From Elymus sibiricus (lineage: Eukaryota; Streptophyta; Magnoliopsida; Poales; Poaceae): a DNA stretch of 64,000 bases. The notes beneath the pieces are model-generated. The model searched no databases and was not told the DNA's origin. It saw only the letters and a list, made by a program, of their open reading frames with translations. The position numbers and the translations under genes are program-made. The stretch is taken from NCBI GenBank assembly GCA_039707655.1, contig CM077676.1, positions 453,892,379-453,956,378 on the forward strand, given 5' to 3'. Shown piece by piece: positions 23,148 to 35,200 of this stretch (position 1 is its first letter; each line of letters opens with the position of its first letter).

Positions 23148-23399
23148 CTTTAGTCCCGGTTGGTGTCACCAACCGGGACTAAAGTGGCAGGGATTTAGTC
23201 CCGGTTGGTGTCACCAACCGGGACTAAAGGTCCCCAGCCCAGCGCACGAGCGCAGCCACGTGGAGGGCCTTTAGTCGTGGTTTGTGACCAACCGGGACTA
23301 AAGGGTGGGGGCCTTTAGTCCCGATTGGGCTGTCCCGGTTGGTGACCCGGGACTAGAGGCCCTTCCCAACCGGGACTAAAGGCCCGTTTTGTACTAGTG
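23148..23399. repeat. Right subterminal inverted repeats and terminus of the CACTA element
   Basis: Units CCTTTAGTCCCGGTTGGTG..CACCAACCGGGACTAAAG occur at 23150 and 23192, with degenerate ones up to 23390, and end at ACTAGTG. They mirror the left end but with loop GTGTCA rather than GTGATA. The stretch 22902-23147 is AT-rich 3' sequence of the TNPA-Ulp1 gene. Confidence 0.8.
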
Positions 23400-25428
23400 C
23401 ATATGCACGTGTGGAATAATAAACGGTAAAATGTATTCCTAGTCTGGCCTCTAAGACTAGCTCAAGTGTTGAATGATGGTTCTGTTTTCCTGATCATGGG
23501 CATGACTATGCCGGCAACTTTGAGGGCACAATGTTAGGAGAACACTTGTGTTGAATCGACCCGAATTGATGTTATGCTATGAGATTCATTCGTCACAAGT
23601 TAATGGTTAATAACACAGAGAAGTTAACGTTTGCATAATTCCTTAGACCATGAGAGTATCGGGTTTCTTCATGCTTGATTCATGAACTTTGGGGTTTGTT
23701 AAACGTCATCCGTAACTGGGTGCCTATTACGGCGGCTTACGGGTTCATGGAAAAGTATGTCAAGTAACTTGATAGCTCAAGATTGGGATTTGCTCCTCCG
23801 ACGATGGAGAGATATCTCTGGGCCCTCTCGGTGTTACGGTATCCATCATCGTCTGGCCAGACACATTGTGATTTGATCACGGGGATGCCGGAACACGGAA
23901 ACGAGAAAAGAGAACAAAACCGGTAACGAGGTAACTTGCATGGTGGACAAGTTGTTGATCCATGGGGATGCAATAAATCTCACCTCGGGTTTTGTAACAT
24001 ATCGCGAAGCAACAGGAATAGCACACGACAACTGGAGGTTCACTCGAATATTCATTCGTGTGGGTATAGGGGTCAATATGGGTGTCCACGGCTCCGATGT
24101 TGATCATTGATCAGAAAGAGTTCCGGTCATGTCTATACTTCACCGAACCTATAGGGTCACACGCTTAAGGGTCATCTATCTGCTAAATACTAGACGGGGA
24201 GTCTGAGAGAAAATCACCGAAAAAGTTTCGGACGAAACGGAAACGTTCCGGAGAGAACACCGGAATAGTTTCGGTGAAACTGAAAAGTTGTTTCAGGGTA
24301 TTCCATTAAGTCATATTGGTTCCGGCACATGCCTGGAAATTCTTGGAGGGTGCCAGAATTGTTCTGGTAACTTCTGGAATTTTTCCGGAGAGAAAAACCG
24401 GAAAGGTTCCGGAGCAGCCGGAACCGCAATGGTAGCTTTTCGCTGAAGAAAAACATTGTTCCGGAATTGTTTCGGAATGCATTCAAAATTGTTTTAGTGG
24501 GTACTGGAATTGTTCTAGGCACACATAAATAATTTGGGATTTAACGGACGCAGAAAAATGTCTTCGTGAATAGTGAAAGTGCTTTATGGATATTTTTTGG
24601 AAAGCACCTTTTGGGATATTTCCCAAAAGGCTTCTAGAAGGGATTGGGGAGCAAGGCACCCCCATGTGGGGGGGCCCCCTAGAGGTGGCCGGCCAAGGTG
24701 GTGCTTCTCCATGGAGCTCCACATGGCATCCCTTTTCCCTTTTATTCTTTTATGTAAGACATAAAGTGGGGGTACTTTTGGTATTTTTGAATGCCAATTT
24801 TACCCCTTGGCTATCCTATAAATAGAGGTGGAGGGGTGCTCTCCAAACCTCATCCTTGCTCTCATACACATGCCATGCTCGTCTGGCTCTCTCTCTCTCC
24901 CTCCCACGAAATAGTTTCGTAGAGCCGAAACCCTGTCTGGGTTTCGGTGGGAACTAGTTCTGGACGGCGAAGCCCTGCCGGATAGATGACACCGTATGTG
25001 TGCAACTCTGTAGAGAGATCGTAGTTTCGGTCTTACTTCGAGAGTGCCTCCCGAAGGGCTGTCCGAGTGACCGTCTGAGTTTTGAGGGTCCTCCCGAAGG
25101 GCTGTCCGAGTGACCGTCCGAGTTTCGAGGGTCCTCCCGAAGGGCTGTCCGAGGATCTGTCCGGTGGGACTATCCGAGGGATTGTCTCGAGGCCTCCCGA
25201 AGGGCTGCCCGGAGATCCGTCTGGTGAGCTGATGAGGGAGTACATCCTCGCGGTTGGGAGGTTGTAAATCCTAGCTGCGGGGATCTGCACCGCCGATCGT
25301 CATCGACTCTACTTCCGCTGCGCTACGAGTCGGTAACGAAAAGATCAAACCTTTAAGGCAGTCTCCGTAGTGGTCCTGGGCTGGTGCGTAGGTCGGAAAT
25401 TTTTTGTTTTCTGCTGCGTTACCCTTCA

Positions 25429-26710
25429 ATTGCTCCTAAATCCTCAACTACTTTCTCCATCCAAATACTACATTCCAACTCGGCCCCACCGAAATTTTCT
25501 ATCCGGAGCCACCAAGTTCATCTGGATTTAGCCACTGCCAAACCCTAAAAAATCGGATCCGCCGATATGGATCTTGGTCCCACCGAGATGGCCTTGCCAA
25601 CTCTCTGTTACTTGTTGCAATTATTTCGGTCCCACCGAGATTTGCAATCGGTACCACCGAGATGGCTTGGCAACTCTCTGTTGCCTTATTGCTTCACTTC
25701 GGTCTCACCGAGAGGATGCAATCGGTGCCACCGAGACGAGGTTTGCCCTAACCATTGCACATCGGTCCATCCGAGTTGTTCCAGTCGGTCACACCGAGAT
25801 TCCTAACATTCATATCTTTTACACAGGTCGGTGCCACCGAGATTTCTGATCGATGCCACCGAGTTGGGTCAAAAGTGTGTAACGGTTGGATTTTATGTGG
25901 AGGCTATTTATACCCCTCCACCCCTTCTTCCTTAGTGAAGAGAGCTATCAGAACGTGCCTACACTTCCACCATACATTTTCTGAGAGAGAACCACCTACT
26001 CATGTGTTGAGATCAAGATATTCCAATCCAACCATTTGAACCTTGATTTCTAGCCTTCCCCAAGTTGCTTTCCACTCAAATCCTTCTTCCACTATCGCCA
26101 ATTCTGTGAGGAGTTGTTTGAGTGTTGGGGAGACTATCATTTGAAGCACAAGAGCAAGGAGTTCATCACCAACACACCATATATTATCTTTTGGAGAGTG
26201 GTGTCTCCTAGATTGGTTAGGTATCACTTGGGAGCCTCCGACATGATGTGGAGTTGAACCAAGTAGTTTGTAAGGGCAAGGAGATCGCCTACTTTGTGAA
26301 GATCTACCCCGAGTGAGGCTAGTCCTTCATGGACGTAAGCCATGGTGGAATAGGCAAGGTTGCTTCTTCATGGACCCTTTGTGGGTGGAGCCCTCCGTGG
26401 ACTCGCGCAGCCGTTACCCTTCGTGGGTTGAAGCCTCCATCAACGTGGACGTACGATAGCACCACCTATCGGAACCACGCCAAAAATCACTGTGTCCCCA
26501 TTGCATTTGCCTTCTCCAAACCCTTCCCTTTACTTACATGTGCAATTGCTTACATTCCGCTGCTATACTCTTAGAATTGTATGTGTAGGGTGATGCTTGA
26601 CTTGTCATACTTGCTGAAATCTGCCCACAACTAAAATTGGGAAAAGGATAGATTCTTATTTGGTCAAGTAGTCTAATCACCCCCCCTCTAGACATACTTT
26701 TGATCCTACA
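25429..26710 (+). repeat. 5' LTR of the 35-kb Copia, second part
   Basis: Continues the 3' LTR text from GCTCC..AAATCCTCAAC to CGATCCTACA (here TGATCCTACA). It holds about eleven copies of a TCGGT..CACCGAGA word at 25480-25870 and a TATA box (GGCTATTTATACCCC, about 25903-25917). Transcription would start shortly after, so the long 3' part of the LTR is the RNA leader. It has a 10-bp deletion relative to the 3' LTR near 25465. Confidence 0.85.
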
Positions 26711-26712
26711 AG

Positions 26713-26724
26713 TGGTATCAGAGC
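26713..26724 (+). promoter_or_regulatory. Primer-binding site, initiator-Met tRNA type
   Basis: TGGTATCAGAGC begins two bases after the LTR end. It is the canonical complement of the plant initiator methionine tRNA 3' end and would prime minus-strand DNA synthesis. Confidence 0.9.
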
Positions 26725-26794
26725 TTTGTTCTCCGTTAGCCTTGGTTTCCATTGCTTTGGTGATCATAGCCTTGGTTTCACAACCTAGGAGAGT

Positions 26795-28969
26795 ATGGCG
26801 TCTAGTGAGGGTAATTATCACCGTAGAGGTCCATATTTTGATGGTACAAACTTTGCTAGTTGGAAACATAAGATGAAAATGCATATTCTTGGTCATAACC
26901 CCGCCGTTTGGGCTGTTGTTCGTGTTGGCTTGCAAGGTGAATTCTTTGAGGATGGCAAGGAACCGGATCGTGAAGTAACCGCGGAAGAATTGAAGATGTT
27001 GCAATACAATGCTCATGCTTGTGACATTCTCTTCAACGGTTTGTGTCCCGAGGAATTCAACAAAATCAACCGCCTCGAGAATGCAAAGTAAATTTGGGAT
27101 ACTTTGGTTGATATGCATGAGGGTACCGAGTCCGTCAAGGAATCTAAGTTGGATGTGCTTCAAAGTCAACTTGACAAGTTCAAGATGAAGGATGGTGAAG
27201 GAGTCGCTGAAATGTACTCTAGGCTTGCTCTCATCACAAATGAGATTGCCGGCTTAGGAAGTGAAGAGATGATCGACAAATTCATCATCAAGAAGATCCT
27301 TAGAGCTTTGGATGGAAAATATGATACCGTTTGCACATTGATCCAAATGATGCCAAATTACAAAGATCTCAAGCCCACGGAAGTCATTGGAAGAATTGTT
27401 GCTCATGAAATGTCACTCAAGGACAAAGATGAGCTACACAACAAATCAAGTGGTGCTTACAAAGCCTCAACCGATGCTCCCGCAACTTCAAGCGACAAGC
27501 TAGTATCCAATGAAGAGATAAGCATAATGGTGAAAAGATTCAACAAGTTTTACAAGAACAAAGGAAAAGAAAGAAGCTCTAGCTCAAGACACTATGAGAG
27601 AAGATCATCAAGTCGTGACCGAAATTGTTACAATTGTGGAAGACCCGGACACTATTCCAATGAGTGTACGGCACCTCACAAGAAAAGAGACGAATCACCA
27701 AGAGGAAGATATAGAAGAGATGAATCACCTCATAAGGAGAGAAGGAGTAGAGATGGTCGTTATGAACGAAGACCCTCTCAAAGAAGCAAGGATTCAGAAT
27801 GGAAGGACAAGTCATCCAAGAGCTACACAAGAAGAAGACATCAAACTCATGTTGGTGAATGGATTTCCGGCTCCGACTCCGACGACAACTCCAAGGGAAG
27901 CTATCACTCCAAATCCGACTATAGCCAAGATGAAGGTGTTGCCGGACTTGCTCTTGTGTCATCCAACTCCTATGATCTATTTGATTCACCAAATGAAGGA
28001 ATTGGAAGATGCTTCATGGCAAAAGGCCCCAAGGTATCACACCCCGAGTACCTCGATTTCAATAGTGATGAAGATGATTTGCTAGGTGATGATGATTTAC
28101 TTGTTGATAAGTCTAGTGATGTGAGCTATAATGAAAATGCTAGTAATCATGATAGTCAAGAGGAAATTAATGACAATGCTATGAAGGATGAGCGTCTAAC
28201 TAAAGAACTAAATGCTCTTAAGTTAGCTCATGAGACAACTCAAGAGGATCATAGAGAACTTCTAAGAACTCATGAGAAGCTACGCTTCGAGAAGCTAAAT
28301 TTAGAGCAAGAGCATGAGTTTCTTAAAGCTATCAATGATGATCTTCGAAAGAAGAGTTCTTCATATCTTGCCAAATGTTTACTCTTGTCTACCTTTATGC
28401 CACAAGTTAAATCTAAGCAAACTAGCAACAAGGGTAAAAAGGGTTCTACTTCTAATAGTAACAATAACAATGCTATATCCAATGTTGTTGCTTCTAGTAG
28501 TTCTATTGATTCCACTAATGATTCTCTTAGCCAAGTTACACTTGAGCAAGAAAACAATCTATTGAAAGGAATTATAGAAAAAGGTGTCTACAAGAGCCTT
28601 GCCGGGAGTAAGCAATTTGAGGAAATTGTACGCAAGCAAGGAAGGCACCGGAAGAACCAAGGTATTGGTTTTGAACGAAAATTCAATGCCAATGGAGTTG
28701 AATGGGAAGAAGATCAATACCCCAAGACGAAGTTTGTTCCTCAACAAGAGAAGTATGATCCTACTTCCTTCAAGGGAACACAAGCTCAAGATGACCTTCC
28801 ACCACAAGACCACAAGCTAAAAGGCAAGGACAAGCTTCAAGAGGAGATTGACTCATTTGAAGAAGCACCTCAAGCCTTGGTCAAGTGGGTTCCCAAGACT
28901 TCATCAAGTTCAACTACAACTCCAAGGATTCCCATCAAGTTGATGTGGGTCCCAAAGAAGAAGAACTAG
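26795..28969 (+). pseudogene. SIRE/Maximus-like Copia gag, one in-frame stop
   Basis: The ATG at 26795 opens MASSEGNYHRRGPYFDGTNF, a Copia gag start (YFDGTNFASWKHKMK). TAA at 27089-27091 (ENAK-stop-IWDTL) is one base from the Glu codon expected there; the frame then runs to 28969 without a break. Domains in order are the gag core (27104-27480), a basic Ser/Arg-rich stretch, and a CCHC zinc knuckle NCYNCGRPGHYSNEC near 27628. Then come an acidic stretch, a coiled coil (LTKELNALKLAHETTQEDHR, about 28195-28360) and a Lys/Pro-rich tail ending WVPKKKN. It would coat and package the element RNA. About 725 codons in all, long for a Copia gag but normal for this lineage. No pol follows. Confidence 0.8.
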
Positions 28970-29554
28970 AGTGTTCTTGAGGGTGACTCCGCCAACAAAC
29001 TTCACTCATATTCATTTTGGCAAGAACTTGTGCAATCAACTTCCACATCTTGCACTAGTTCATGGAGTCACAAACCCTATTGTTGGTAAGGCAAGGGACA
29101 AGGTAGTCAATGCATTCATGGACATCATTATATGTGCATTTCACTCTATGTCTATGGATATTCTTGTATGTTCCTTGTATGGGACTAACCCATGTAGGTA
29201 TTGAAAGCACAAAACTCCAAAGGATTGCTCCCAACTCTTGATGGTCTACATCAACCTTGAGCATCCACATCTTCAACATCAACATGAAGTCATCATCGAC
29301 AAAACCCAAGGTTAGTTCATCCCTCCTTGGGGGGAAATCACATCTAAGGGGAGCTTTGCTCTAAAAATTGAGCTAACGCAACTCTAATGGCGTGAAGACA
29401 TCAATGCTTTATGTAAAAGTGGCAACCCCACTTGTGCTTAAACGATGAGTATGACCTATGATCAAATGTTCTCATTTGACTCCTAAGTCAATATACTCAT
29501 ATATAGATGACTATGTCATCGCCAATTGCTTGATAGATGCTAGAATTGGTTGTG
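28970..29554 (+). other. Internal non-coding stretch of the 35-kb Copia after gag
   Basis: No protease, integrase or RT motif can be read in any frame. A short purine run TCCTTGGGGGGAAATC lies near 29323-29338. The sequence resumes after the solo LTR at 31132. Confidence 0.5.
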
Positions 29555-31126
29555 TGATACGTCTCCAACATATCTATAATTTTTGATTGTTCCATGCTGT
29601 TATATTACCAATCTTGGATGTTTTTATATACATTTACAGAAATTATATATCATTTTTTGGGACTAACCTATTAACTTAATGCCCAGTGCCAGTTGCGGTT
29701 TTTCTGCCTGTTTTTGTTTTACAGAATATCAATATCAAACGAAGTCCAAATGCCACAAAACTTTTTGAAGATTTTTTTTGGACATATACAACATTAGAAG
29801 CTTCGGGAGAGGACCAGAAGACCCAGGAGGTGGCCACGAGGCACCAGGGCGTGCCTGGGGGGGGGGGGGGCAGGCGCGCCCTGGTGCCTCGTGGGCCCCC
29901 CTTTGCTTCGTTTGACCTAATTCCACCTCTATAAATACCCATAAATCAGGAAACCATCAAGGGAGTCCACAAAATACTTTTTCCGCCGCCGCAAGCTTCT
30001 GTTCTCGAGAGATCCCATCTGGGGTCCTTTTCCGGTACTCCGCCGGAGGGGGAATCGATCACGGAGGGGCTCTACATCAACCTTGCTGCCCTTCCAATGA
30101 TGCGTGAGTAGTTTACCACAGACTTTCGGGTCCATAGTTAGTAGCTAGATGGCTTGTTCTCTCTTTTTGATCTTCAATACAATGTTCTCCTCGATGTTCT
30201 TGGAGTTCTATCCGATGTAATCACTTTTTGTGGTGTGTTTGTTGGGATCCGATGAATTGTGAGTTTGTGATCAGATTATCCCTGAATATTATTTGAGTCT
30301 TTTCTGATCTCTTTTATGCATGATTATTATAGCCTCGTATTTCTTCTCCGATCTATTGATTTGGTTAGGCCAACTAGATTGATTTATCTTGCAATGGGAA
30401 GAGGTGCTTTGTAATGGGTTCGATCTTGCGGTGCTCAATCCCAGTGACAGAAAGGGACATGACACGTATGTATCGTTGCTATTAAGGGTAAAAATATGGG
30501 GTTTATTCATACGTGAGTTTTCTTCATCTACATCATGTCATCTTGCTTAAAGCGTTACTCCGTTCTTTATGGGCTTAATACACTAGATGCATGCTGGATA
30601 GCGGTTGATGTGTGGAGTAATAGTAGTAGATGCAGACAGGAGTCAGTCTACTTGTCTCGGACGTGATGCCTATATACATGATCATTGCCTTGGATATCGT
30701 CATGATTATTTGCTTTTCTATCAATTGCCCAACAGTAATTTGTCTACCCACCGTATGCTATTTTTATGAGAGAAGCCTCTAGTGAAAACTATGGCCCCCG
30801 GGTCTACTTAATTCATATATAAAAAATCCTAAAAATACCTTGCTGCACTTTTATCTTTTTTATTTTATGTTGTATTTTTGTTTAATCTATCTATCTATCA
30901 CATACAATTTAATCTTGCGATTTACCACCGAGGGATTGACAACCCCTGGTTTGCGTTGGGTGCAAGGGTTTGTTGTTTGTGTGCAGGTACTGCTAACGAG
31001 GTGTTGCGTGATTCTCCTACTGGATTGATAACCTTGGTTTCATAACTGAGGGAAATACTTATCTCTACTGTACTGCATCATCCTCTCCTCTTCGGGGATA
31101 AAAACCAACGCAGATCACAAGTAGCA
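29555..31126 (+). mobile_element. Solo LTR of the TGATACGTCTCC family
   Basis: Begins TGATACGTCTCCAACATATC and ends CACAAGTAGCA. It is flanked by a perfect duplication TTGTG (29550-29554 and 31127-31131). Its 1572 bp correspond end to end to one LTR (inverted) of the complete element at 50657-57168. A TATA-like CTATAAATACCC lies near 29930. There is a run of 12 or so G at 29857-29870. No internal sequence, hence a solo LTR. Confidence 0.9.
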
Positions 31127-31326
31127 TTGTGCATGTTTGACACATATTTCATTTGCTATCTTATTGTGTGAGCATGTTGATTTGCATGTTTTCTTCATTC
31201 GAGGACATCCATTTGTTGTTTTGATTGTCTTGGTTTTTTTGGCCAAGTGGATGTACAAGAATGCCTAAGCACCTTCTCTAGCTATCTGTGTTTTCTTGTC
31301 TCAAATTCTATTCTTGCTATATCACA

Positions 31327-32276
31327 AAAATTGAACAAGTCATTTTCGGACCCTCCGGGTGAGGCGCACTCGGAGTCACCGATCTGAAAGGGCTGAACTC
31401 CAAAACCTTCTTTATGCATTTCGGTTGGACCAATCCACTCAAACTCGGTCAAACCGAAATCATTTAGATTGATCTAGGTTTCCATCTCAGTGTCACCGAG
31501 TTGAACGTTTCGGAGTCACCGATGTGCTATACTGCTTGCAGTTACACATATTGGTGCCACCGAGTTGTTCCACTCGCAGCCACCGACAGCACACGGGTAT
31601 ATATACCTCGCGGCCTATACGTTGAAAATTTCTTCAAACGTTATGACCCCCACACCCCGTTGCTGCCGTCGCCTTGGTCTTCGGATCGTCGCCCTTGTCT
31701 CCTGCGCGCCCTCGCCGCCGGAATCCGCCGCCGTCAACGGAAATCTGCCCCGCCGTTGCCGCCATAGAGGATCTCCACCAAGTTAGGGTAAGGTTCGACT
31801 CCCTCCGTGTTCCTCTTTCCGATTCAATGCATGGATGGATTGCCATTATTCTTGCCACAGATTGCAATGCATGTTCCACGAACAAATTCCGTAGATTACA
31901 TTAGAGCAAAAAATTTAGGTTTAAGTTTCCACCGAAAGCATCTCGGACCGACCAAATTGAAATTTTTGGAGTCACCGATTTGGCCCTAGCCATTGCACTA
32001 GTACGTCTCGACGCCACCGAGAAGTACGAATGTGGGACCAAAAGTAATGTTTCAGTGAAACCCTAACATCTCGGAGACACCGAACCACGTCTCGGTCTGA
32101 CCGAAATGGTGTGTTTTGTTTCTGTTGAGTGCTTCGGTATCACCAAGATTATCAACTCGGTGGATCCGAAATGCCTTCTGTGAAAACTTGAAACTAAGAT
32201 TTGAACTCAATTTTCTTGAAAAATACCTGCTTTTTGTGATGACTCATCTACTTTGCCCATACCTATCTATTCACAG
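31327..32276 (+). promoter_or_regulatory. Candidate internal promoter, 5'-UTR exon and intron before the second Copia gene
   Basis: At 31360-31590 there is a cluster of TCGG..TCACCGA-type words like those in this element's LTR. A TATA-like GGGTATATATACCTCGC follows at about 31594-31610, then a C-rich leader to 31787 ending TTAGG/gtaagg. A proposed intron (31788-32276) contains more of the same words at 31925-32170 and ends at ctattcacag. The next exon begins GGTCAGCTTTGCAAG and reaches the ATG at 32292. The arrangement is that of a plant RNA polymerase II gene. Splice sites are inferred, not shown by transcripts. Confidence 0.5.
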
Positions 32277-32291
32277 GGTCAGCTTTGCAAG

Positions 32292-35200
32292 ATGTCAGAT
32301 GCCAGTGATAGTCAGAATGTCTCAGAAGAACATACTGATCTCAGTTCAGGCTCTAGTCCTGAGGGCAGCTTCTATGAGGGAGAGAGGAGTTCTCCAGAAT
32401 TGCCCAAAGCAGCTACTAGGGCAAGAAAGAAGAGAACCTCAGATGATGAGGATGAGGACTTTGTGGCTAGTGAGGCCACATCAAAGAAGAAGAAAGTGGT
32501 TGCTAAGGAGTATGGCAAAGCAGCTAGCTCAAGACCTTCTGCCAACGACAAAACTACAGTGAGGAAAGTCCCACTCTCCAAGGCAGATAAGGCCACAGCT
32601 CCTAGGGAGAACATGACATTTACACTTGAGGAGCCAAGTGACTCAGAGACAGCAGCTGCAGGAAAGAAGAAGAAGAGGGCAAGGAAGACAACTGCTTATG
32701 TTGTCGGCAAACCCTCCATGGTTGATGAGGAGGAGGAGGAGGAACCAGCAGCTGATGCACCTCCTGCCAAGACTCAGAAGCTCATGTCTCATGCTATGAG
32801 GTCTGCTGCCCCCACCAAGTCCAAGCCCAAAGCTCCAGCAATCAAGAGATCTACAAGAAACATACCTGCTGCTAAGAAGAACAAGGCCCCAGTGCCTGAA
32901 GTTGATGCTGATGATGAGCCTGTAGGAGATATGCCCTAGAGGCAGTAATAACAGTTATTTTGTATCTCCAAGTTTGTAATGAATGTTAATGATCCATGCT
33001 ATAACTGCAATGATTCTCGAGTCTACAATATCCACGAGGCTCGAAGGGAAACTCATGTGCACGTGTGGTATAATAAATGGTAAAAAGTATTCCTAGTCAT
33101 GCCTCTAAGATTAGCTCAAGTATTACATGATGATCCTGTTTTCCTGATCATGGGCATGACTATGCCGGAAATTTTGAGGGCACAATGTTAGAAGAACACT
33201 TGTGTTGAATCGACCCAAATTGATGTTATGCTATGAGATACATTCGTCACAAGTTAATGGTTAATAATACAGAGATAGTTAATGTTTGCATAATTCCTTA
33301 GACCATGAGAGTATCAAGTTCCTTCGTACTTGCTTCGTGAACATTGGGGTTTGTTAAACGTCATCCGTAACTGGGTGGCTATTACGGCGGCTTACGGGTT
33401 CATGGAAAAGTATGACAAGAAACGAGATAGCTCGAGATTGGGATTTGCTCCTCCGATGATGGAGAGATATTCTCGGGCCCTCTCGGTGTTACGGTATCCA
33501 TCATCGTCTGGCCAGACACATTGTGATTTGATCACTGGGATGCTCGAACACGGAAACGAGAAAAGAGAACTAAACTGGTAACGAGGTAACTGGCATAGTG
33601 GACAAGTGTTGATCCACGGGGATGCCGATAAATCTCACCTCGGGTGTTTGTAACATATCGCGAAGCAACAGGAATAGCACACGGCAACTGGAGGTTCACT
33701 CGAATATTTATTCGTGTGGGTATAGGGATCAATATGGGTGTCCACGGTTCCGCTATTGATCATTGATCGGAAAGTGTTTCGGTCATGTCTATACTTCACC
33801 GAACCTATAGGGTCACACGGTTAAGGGTCATCTATCTACTGAATACTAGACAGGGAGTCTGAGAGAAAGTCACCGAAAAAGTTTCGGTGACAACGGAAAA
33901 GTTCCGGAGAGAGAACACCGGAATAGTTTCGGTAAAACCGAAAGGTTGTTTCGGGGTATACCATTAAGTCAAATTGGTTTCGGCACACACCTGAAAATTC
34001 TTGGAGGGTCCCGGAATTGTTCTGGGAACTTCTGGGACTTTTCCGGAGAAAAAACCCGGAAATGTTCCGGAGCTGCCGGAACCGCTTTGGTTGCTTTTCG
34101 CAGATGAAAATCACTAATCCGGAATTGTTTCGGAACGCGTCCTAGTGGGTACTGGAAATGTTCTAAGACCTACAGAAATATTTTCGGATTTAACGGTCGC
34201 GGGAAAATGTTTCCGTGAATAATGAAAGTGCGTTTTGGGTTACTTTATGGAAAGCCACCTTTTAGGGCTTTTCCCAAAAGGCTTCTAGAAGCCATGCATG
34301 ATCTGGCCTTCACTCTCCCTCCCCGCAAAATAGTTTCATAGAGCCGAAAGGTTGTCAGGGTTCCGGCAGGAACTAGTTCTGGACGGCGAAGCCCTGCCGG
34401 ATAGCTGACACCGTATGTGTGCAACCCCGTAGAGAGGTCGTAGTTTCGATCTTTTGCCCGAGGGGCTGTTCGAGGGTCCTCTCGAAGGGCTGTCCGAGTT
34501 ACCGTTCGAGCTTCGAGGGTCCTCCCGAAGGGCTGTCCGTGACATCGTCCGAGGGACTGTCCGACCGCCTCCCGAAGGGCTGTCCGACGAGGGAGTACAT
34601 CCTCGCGGTTGGGAGGTTGTAAATCCTAGCTGTGGGGATCTACACCGACAATCTACATCTACTCTACTTCCGCTGCGCTACGAGTCGGTAATGATCAGAT
34701 CAAACCTTGTATGCCATCTCCATAGTGATCCTGGGCATGCTCGCTATACCAATTTTTTTTGTTTTTTGTCGCGTTCCCCTACAGTGGCATCAAGAGCCTT
34801 GCTATGTGTAGATGCAGGTTACGATCTAGAATACATGGAGATGTATGGGTATTGCATAATATAATTTTGTAGTAGATGAGATCTATTGCTGAAAATTATT
34901 TATGCAGGTGGCAGACAAAATCTGTTGCCCGGTGTTCTTGTTGCTTCCCTAGAATTTGCGTATTTCTGATCTTGAAACGGCATGGTGGAATTTCACAAAG
35001 TTCTGGCAATCCGCGATCCTGATTGATCAACGAAGTGCTATCAGTTCTTTGGGTTCCACCATAGTTGAGAGAAAGATGAAATTTCGCAGACGAAAGGGCA
35101 ATGCAGATATGATCTGCACGGGGGTCATGCGTATGACGAAGTTCAGTATGGGGCTCAAGATTTTATTATCTCATGTTTCATACACACCGCGATGTTAATC

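Larger units (their letters stand above)
11132..23399 (+). mobile_element. CACTA (En/Spm) transposon, 12.3 kb
   Basis: The left end reads CACTAGTAGAAAAC and the right end GTTTTGTACTAGTG, inverted repeats differing at one position. Flanks are CGT (11129-11131) and CAT (23400-23402), a 3-bp duplication with one mutation; other copies of the target LTR show CAT here. Both ends carry clusters of TTTAGTCCCGG...CCGGGACTAAAG inverted units, the usual binding sites of the TNPA-type protein. Inside are three plus-strand genes (12064-12512, 12591-15936, 19218-22901), two of them disabled. Ends and subterminal repeats look like the Jorge/Caspar group of Triticeae CACTA elements. Confidence 0.85.
10997..25428 (+). 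mobile_element. Solo LTR of an Angela/BARE-related Copia family, interrupted by a CACTA transposon
   Basis: Begins TGTAGGAGATATGCCCTAGA and ends CGTTACCCTTCA. It is flanked by ATTGT (10992-10996) and ATTGC (25429-25433), a 5-bp duplication with one change. Removing the CACTA element (11132-23399) leaves 2164 bp that aligns end to end with a single LTR of the complete Copia at 32921-42773. There is no internal region, so it is a solo LTR left by LTR-LTR recombination. A TATA box (CCTATAAATAGAGGTGGAG) is kept near 24807. Confidence 0.8.

Noticed and set aside
24214..24522. Repeated open frame rich in Phe/Arg/Asn (also at 33836, 41594 and 48738)
   Set aside because: It recurs at the same place in every LTR of this Copia family and comes from TTCCGG-type repeats; LTRs of this kind do not encode proteins.
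26713..26724. TGGTATCAGAGC sites (also 63944) as tRNA genes
   Set aside because: They are only 12-16 bases long and lie next to LTR ends; they are primer-binding sites, and no cloverleaf surrounds them.
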